Assembly (NCBI GenBank): GCA_902475005.1
Contig: CABRXV010000020.1
Span: 1-27,287 of the forward strand
Origin: CABRXV01 sp900754955
GTDB lineage: Bacteria; Actinomycetota; Coriobacteriia; Coriobacteriales; Eggerthellaceae
Direction of reading: 5' to 3'
Length of the DNA stretch: 27,287 nucleotides
The position numbers and the translations under genes are program-made. The notes beneath the pieces are model-generated. The model worked only from the letters and a program-made list of their open reading frames with translations, was not told the origin of the DNA and ran no database searches. Positions 23,062 to 27,287 of this stretch are shown here, piece by piece; within the stretch, counting starts at the first letter, position 1; the number at the start of each line of letters is the position of its first letter.

Positions 23062-25269
23062 ATGAAAGCATTCGAAACCGACAGTATGTCTCCTGATTCA
23101 CACCGCGCGCCGCAAGCCGATAAGCCCGTCATCGACGGCGCGCTCACTACGGGCGGCCACGTTACCGAGGGTCTGCCCGCCGACTTCGGCACGCGCAGCG
23201 ACCCCGGCCAGCTCGCTGCGAAGATCGCGCGCATCAAGCGCGAGCTCGATGAAGTTCCGGCGTTGCCCGGCGTGTACCTGTGGAAAGACCGCGCGGGTCA
23301 GGTCATCTACGTGGGCAAGGCCAAGCAGCTGCGCGCGCGCATGCGCCAGTACGTCAACTTCCAAGACGACCGTGCCAAAATCCCGCTGCTCGTCGATCAG
23401 ATCGATTCGTTCGAGTACTTCGTCGTGGACAACGAACACGAGTCGCTCGTGCTCGAGAAGAACCTCATCAACCAGCATGCGCCGTTCTTCAACGCCGACT
23501 TCAAAGACGACAAGAGCTACCCGTTCATCGCGCTCACCAAGGGCGACGTGTTTCCCGCGATCAAGTATACGCGCGAGAAGCACAAGCCCGAAACGCGCTA
23601 CTTCGGTCCCTTCACCGACAGCCGCGCCGCGCGCCGCATGGTTGACATCGCGCGTCGCGTCGTGCCGATCTGCGCGTCGTCGTGCGCCGACTGGCGCGCG
23701 CTCACCCGCAAGGTCGAGCGGGCGGCGGAGCAGCGCGAGAAGGAGCTGCGTGCGGCCGGCGTGCCTGCGGCCCAGGCGGCGCGCGAGGCTCGGGCCTCGG
23801 CGCTCTCGATGGACGTGTTCCTCAACGCCGACGGCGCGATCCGCCCGTGCTTCGACTGCCACGTGGGACTCGGCCCCGGCGCATGCTGCGGTCAGATCAC
23901 GCCGGCGGCCTACACCGAGAACGTGCGCCGCGTCGAGCGCTTCCTCGCAGGACATCACGCCGAGTTCATCGAGGAGCTCACCGCCGAGATGGGCGAGGCA
24001 GCCGCCGAACTCGACTTCGAGCGCGCCGGGCGCATCAAGGCGCGCATCGACACGATCAACGCGCTGACCGACAAGCAGCACGCCGTATCGTCGCGCAACC
24101 TCAACGCGGACGTGATCGGCTTCTTCCGCGAGGAGACGGTGGCGGGCGCGCACGTTATCATGGTGCGCGAGGGCCGTATCATCAACGCGAACGAGTTCGT
24201 GCTCAACCGCGGTACCGACGTGCCTGACCAGGACCTTCTCCACAACTTCCTCCTGCGCTACTACGACGCTACCACCTCGGTGCCCCACGAGGTGATCGTG
24301 CGCGAGCTGCCCGAGGACGTCGAGGCCATGCAGGCATGGCTCACCGACAAGCTCGACTCCGCGCACGGCGCGAAGGTGCGCTTCACGGCGCCGAAGAAGG
24401 GCGAGAAGGCCGAGCTCGTCGCCATGGCGGAGACAAACGCCAAGCACACGCTCATGCGCTACAAGGTGCGCACGAACTACGACGACAAGCGCATCAACGA
24501 CGCGCTGCTGCAGCTTGAGAGCGCGCTCGCGCTCGACGCGCCGCCCATGCGCATCGAGTGCTTCGACATCTCCACCATCCACGGCTCCTATACGGTGGCG
24601 TCGATGGTGGTGTTCACGGGCGGCAAGCCCGACAAGAACCAGTACCGCCGCTTCAAGATCAAGACGCCGCTCGACGAGGCGAACGACTTCCTCAGCATGC
24701 AGGAGGTCATGAGCCGCCGCTACGCGCCCGAGCGTATGGCCGACGAACGCTTCGGCAGCAAGCCCGATCTCGTCATCCTCGACGGCGGCAAGCCGCAGCT
24801 CACCGCGGCCCTCGAGATGTTCGAGGAGCTGGGCATCGACGACATTGCGCTGTGCGGCCTGGCCAAGCGCGACGAGGAGATCTTCGTGCCCTGGCAGGAT
24901 ACGGGTCCGGTCGTGCTGCCTGGTGGCTCGGCCTCGCTCTACCTCGTGAAACAGGTGCGCGACGAGGCGCACCGCTTCGCCATCACCTTCCACCGCGAGC
25001 TGCGCGGCAAGGGCATGACGGCGTCGATCATCGACGAGGTGGCAGGCATGGGCCCGGTGCGCAAGAAGGCGCTGCTCAAGCACTTCAAGTCGTTCAAGAA
25101 CCTCAAGGCCGCCTCGCTCGACGACATCAAGGCGGCGCACGTGGTGCCCGACGAGGTAGCCGAAGAGCTCTACCGGGTGCTGAGACAGTATAATGACGAC
25201 AAGGCCGAGCGCGAGGCGGCGCTCGCCGACGCCGCAGGAGACCCCGAGGGGAAGGACGCCCATGTCTGA
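23062..25269 (+). CDS. uvrC: UvrC, excinuclease ABC subunit C
   Basis: This 735-residue protein makes the 3' and 5' incisions in nucleotide excision repair with UvrA and UvrB. The GIY-YIG nuclease spans ~68-145 ('GVYLWKDRAGQVIYVGKAK', 'NEHESLVLEKNLIN'). A UvrB-interacting UVR segment is at ~302-335. The RNase H-like nuclease has 'ECFDISTIHG' (Asp502) and 'VILDGGKPQ' (Asp574). The tandem HhH is near 655-700 ('VAGMGPVRKKALLKHF'). It is longer than usual (~610 in E. coli) because of a ~50-residue N-terminal extension and a ~50-residue Ala/Glu/Arg-rich insertion (~208-258) before the Cys motif 'CFDCHVGLGPGACCG'. ATG at 23086 (MSPDSH) is an alternative start. It overlaps rapZ by 8 nt. Confidence 0.95.
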   Translation: MKAFETDSMSPDSHRAPQADKPVIDGALTTGGHVTEGLPADFGTRSDPGQLAAKIARIKRELDEVPALPGVYLWKDRAGQVIYVGKAKQLRARMRQYVNFQDDRAKIPLLVDQIDSFEYFVVDNEHESLVLEKNLINQHAPFFNADFKDDKSYPFIALTKGDVFPAIKYTREKHKPETRYFGPFTDSRAARRMVDIARRVVPICASSCADWRALTRKVERAAEQREKELRAAGVPAAQAAREARASALSMDVFLNADGAIRPCFDCHVGLGPGACCGQITPAAYTENVRRVERFLAGHHAEFIEELTAEMGEAAAELDFERAGRIKARIDTINALTDKQHAVSSRNLNADVIGFFREETVAGAHVIMVREGRIINANEFVLNRGTDVPDQDLLHNFLLRYYDATTSVPHEVIVRELPEDVEAMQAWLTDKLDSAHGAKVRFTAPKKGEKAELVAMAETNAKHTLMRYKVRTNYDDKRINDALLQLESALALDAPPMRIECFDISTIHGSYTVASMVVFTGGKPDKNQYRRFKIKTPLDEANDFLSMQEVMSRRYAPERMADERFGSKPDLVILDGGKPQLTAALEMFEELGIDDIALCGLAKRDEEIFVPWQDTGPVVLPGGSASLYLVKQVRDEAHRFAITFHRELRGKGMTASIIDEVAGMGPVRKKALLKHFKSFKNLKAASLDDIKAAHVVPDEVAEELYRVLRQYNDDKAEREAALADAAGDPEGKDAHV

Positions 25270-26203
25270 TGAAACGATCGACGAGAAGGCCATGCCCGCG
25301 CTGGTCATCGTGACCGGCATGAGCGGTGCGGGCCGCACCGAGGCGATGCACGTGTTCGAGGATCTCGGCTACTTCTGCGTCGACAACCTGCCCGCGAACC
25401 TCATCGGCAACCTGATCGAGCTCAACGGGCTGCCCGGCGGGGAAGGGGAGCACAAGAACCTCGCCGTGGTGTGCGACACGCGCAACGGCGACTACTTCGG
25501 CTCGCTCGGCGACCAGCTCGCGCTGCTGCGCGAGAAGGGCATCGATTACAAGATGCTCTTCCTCGATGCCGACGATGAGAAGCTCGTCTCGCGCTACAAG
25601 TCGAGCCGCCGCCGCCATCCGCTCTGCACCGACGGCACCACCATCGCCCAGGGCATCGACCGCGAGCGGCGCCTGCTCATGGACGTGCACGACGCGGCCG
25701 ACTATGTCATCAACACCACCGACATGCTGCCGCAGAAGCTGCGCTCCACCATTCGCTCCCTGTTCGGGTCGGGCAGCGAGCGTCGCGGCCTGTCGGTGAC
25801 GGTGTACTCGTTCGGGTTCAAACACGGCGCGCCCCTCGATGCCGACGTGGTGATGGACGTGCGCTTCCTACCGAACCCCTACTACGATCCCGAGCTGCGC
25901 CCGCTCACCGGGCTCGACGCCCCCGTGCGCGACTACGTGATGCTGCGCGAGGAGACGATCGAGTTCCTCAAGCGCTGGCGCGACCTGCTCGACGTGATCA
26001 TGCCCGGCTACGTGGCCGAGGGCAAGCAGCAGCTCGCCATCGCGGTGGGGTGCACGGGCGGTCAGCACCGCTCGGTGGCGCTCGCCGAGTCGACGGGCGA
26101 CTACCTCAAGTCGAAGGGCTACCGCGTGTCGGTGGCGCATCGCGACCTCAAGCTGGCCGAGCGCGGAAGCAGGAACGCTTCGGCGCAGGAGAACCTGAAC
26201 TGA
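25262..26203 (+). CDS. rapZ: RapZ/YvcJ family nucleotide-binding protein
   Basis: This 313-residue P-loop protein of the RapZ/YvcJ family (UPF0042) sits in the conserved uvrC-rapZ-yvcK order. The P-loop is 'TGMSGAGRTEAMHVFEDLGYFCVDNLPAN' in effect, with Arg25 where many bacteria have Lys. 'FLDADDEKLVSRYKSSRRRHPL', 'VYSFGFKHGAPLDADVVMDV', 'RFLPNPYYDPELRPLTGLD' and 'AVGCTGGQHRSVALAE' are diagnostic. E. coli RapZ is an RNA-binding adaptor that guides RNase E to the GlmZ sRNA; in Gram-positives YvcJ has ATP/GTPase activity and no known sRNA. The start is ATG at 25262 with GAGGGGAAGGA upstream, inside the last codons of uvrC. Confidence 0.95.
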   Translation: MSDETIDEKAMPALVIVTGMSGAGRTEAMHVFEDLGYFCVDNLPANLIGNLIELNGLPGGEGEHKNLAVVCDTRNGDYFGSLGDQLALLREKGIDYKMLFLDADDEKLVSRYKSSRRRHPLCTDGTTIAQGIDRERRLLMDVHDAADYVINTTDMLPQKLRSTIRSLFGSGSERRGLSVTVYSFGFKHGAPLDADVVMDVRFLPNPYYDPELRPLTGLDAPVRDYVMLREETIEFLKRWRDLLDVIMPGYVAEGKQQLAIAVGCTGGQHRSVALAESTGDYLKSKGYRVSVAHRDLKLAERGSRNASAQENLN

Positions 26204-26214
26204 AGCGTGATCGC

Positions 26215-27287
26215 ATGACCGCGTTGAAACGTCCTTTCAGAATCGATCCGTCGGCTACGGCGTCGTTCGTCGCGCTCAAGGAGAAGATCGCGCGCGACGA
26301 CGACGCGCGTGCGGCGGCCGGCCTGCGCGCCGTGGTGATCGGCGGTGGCACGGGCGCGCCCATGTCCATCCGCACGCTGCTCTCGCTCGGCGCCGAAACG
26401 AGCGCCGTGGTGGCCATGGCCGATGACGGCGGCTCGACCGGCATCCTGCGCGAGGAAGCCGACGTTACGCCGCCGGGTGACATCCGGAAGTGCATCGCCG
26501 CGTTCGCGCGCGACCCGCAGGATCCGCTCGTGCGCGCGTTCAAGTACCGTTTCGCCGTGGCGCGCGATCATGCGCTCGGCAACCTCATGCTCGCTGCGCT
26601 CGAGGATGCGTGCGGGTCGTTCCCCGAGGCGATCGCCATTTGCGAGCGTCTGCTCGACGCCCAGGGGCACGTGTACCCCTCCACGCTCGACCACGTGCGC
26701 CTCGCCGCGCGCACGCGCGACGGCCGCCTGCTCGACGGCCAGGCGGTGGCGAGCCATTCGAAGACGGCGCTCGAGCGCGTGATGCTCCACGGCGAGAGCA
26801 GCGCCGTGCGCGCCTACGAGCCCGCCGTGCGTGCGATTCGCGAGGCCGATCTCATCGTGCTCGGCCCGGGGTCGCTCTTCACCTCGATCATCCCGAACCT
26901 GCTCGTGCCGGGCATCGTCGACGCCATCCGCGCGTCGCGCGGCCGCGTGGCGTTCGTGTGCTCGCTTGCCGACGTGCAGGGCGAGACGTGGGGGCTCACG
27001 GCGCGCGAGCATGTGGAGGCACTGCTCGCGCACGGCATGGACGGCTTGCTCGACTACGTGCTCGTGCACTCGCCGGTGCCGCTGCGTGCCGACAGCCCCG
27101 CGAACGATCGCTTCAACCAGGCAACGGGCGCCGAATCCGAGCACACCTCCACCTCCGACCTCGACGACTACCATCTCGCCACCGGCGTGCGCCCCGTGCC
27201 CATCACCTACCACGACCTGCTCGCCATCCAGGCGCGCGGCCCCATCGTGATCGCGCGGCTGGCGAAAACGGATCCTGCCCTGTTTCT
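26215..27287 (+). CDS. yvcK: YvcK, UDP-GlcNAc-binding CofD-like protein (3' end beyond window)
   Basis: 357 codons of YvcK are present and the C-terminus runs off the window. Family motifs: 'VVIGGGTGAPMSIRTL' (~40-55), 'VVAMADDGGSTGILREE' (~65-81), 'TPPGDIRKCIAAFARD' (~85-100), 'HALGNLMLAALED' and 'VLGPGSLFTSIIPNLLVPGI'. YvcK binds UDP-sugars and supports cell-wall synthesis and growth on gluconeogenic carbon sources in Bacillus and mycobacteria. The ATG at 26215 lies 11 nt after the rapZ stop; its ribosome-binding site is poor, and a non-standard CTG at 26200 preceded by AGGAGA cannot be excluded. A whiA gene would be expected next, from family context. Confidence 0.92.
   Translation, partial: MTALKRPFRIDPSATASFVALKEKIARDDDARAAAGLRAVVIGGGTGAPMSIRTLLSLGAETSAVVAMADDGGSTGILREEADVTPPGDIRKCIAAFARDPQDPLVRAFKYRFAVARDHALGNLMLAALEDACGSFPEAIAICERLLDAQGHVYPSTLDHVRLAARTRDGRLLDGQAVASHSKTALERVMLHGESSAVRAYEPAVRAIREADLIVLGPGSLFTSIIPNLLVPGIVDAIRASRGRVAFVCSLADVQGETWGLTAREHVEALLAHGMDGLLDYVLVHSPVPLRADSPANDRFNQATGAESEHTSTSDLDDYHLATGVRPVPITYHDLLAIQARGPIVIARLAKTDPALF

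Noticed and set aside
23098..25338. 746-codon minus-strand open frame opposite uvrC
   Set aside because: Antisense shadow; the plus strand encodes a complete UvrC with all catalytic motifs.

Overview
The window is GC-rich, gene-dense bacterial chromosome with no tRNA, rRNA, CRISPR array or recognisable transposase. The gene order uvrC-rapZ-yvcK at the right end is typical of Gram-positive bacteria and Actinobacteria. An AddAB-type (not RecBCD or AdnAB) recombination nuclease, an Arg-variant RapZ P-loop and the high GC together fit the class Coriobacteriia (Eggerthella/Slackia-like). That placement is an inference from gene content and was not tested with a marker gene.

Layout. Bases 1-3565 (minus strand) hold a two-gene MacB/LolD-type ABC exporter: the ATPase followed by a large FtsX-family permease that runs off the left edge. 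Bases 3566-5600 are an unusual island. A 332-residue protein with an AbiEi/DUF559-like plan (N-terminal regulatory-looking region, C-terminal PD-(D/E)XK-like nuclease region) lies between two copies of a ~163-bp element. The copies share terminal inverted repeats (TCACCGAAGTA...TACTTCGGTGA) and a 20-nt internal core at almost identical offsets. Next come a YfcE-type phosphodiesterase (minus) and an orphan FtsX-like permease (plus).

Bases 8044-15096 form the most interesting region. On the minus strand a WYL-domain regulator, a giant AAA+ protein and a 75-residue acidic protein overlap by 1 and 4 nt, with a YbjN-like gene just downstream. The giant protein has a Cys-rich N-terminal region, two CbxX/CfqX-type AAA+ modules and a C-terminal FtsH-like M41 zinc protease domain (HEVGH). 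In this sequence its reading frame is broken inside the second AAA+ module by what looks like a ~23-26 nt deletion at about 10260. Divergently transcribed are a HIRAN-domain protein and a Sel1-repeat protein that overlap by 8 nt. The shared 175-bp intergenic region contains a perfect 8-bp inverted repeat suitable as an operator. I propose this set as a candidate undescribed, WYL-controlled protease/DNA-stress or defence locus.

Bases 15299-21678 encode AddB and AddA, overlapping by 4 nt (double-strand-break processing). Bases 21792-23004 hold a small Mesh1/SpoT-type HD hydrolase and an unrecognised 219-residue protein. From 23062 the housekeeping cluster runs to the right edge: uvrC (with an unusual internal insertion), rapZ (8-nt overlap with uvrC) and the start of yvcK.
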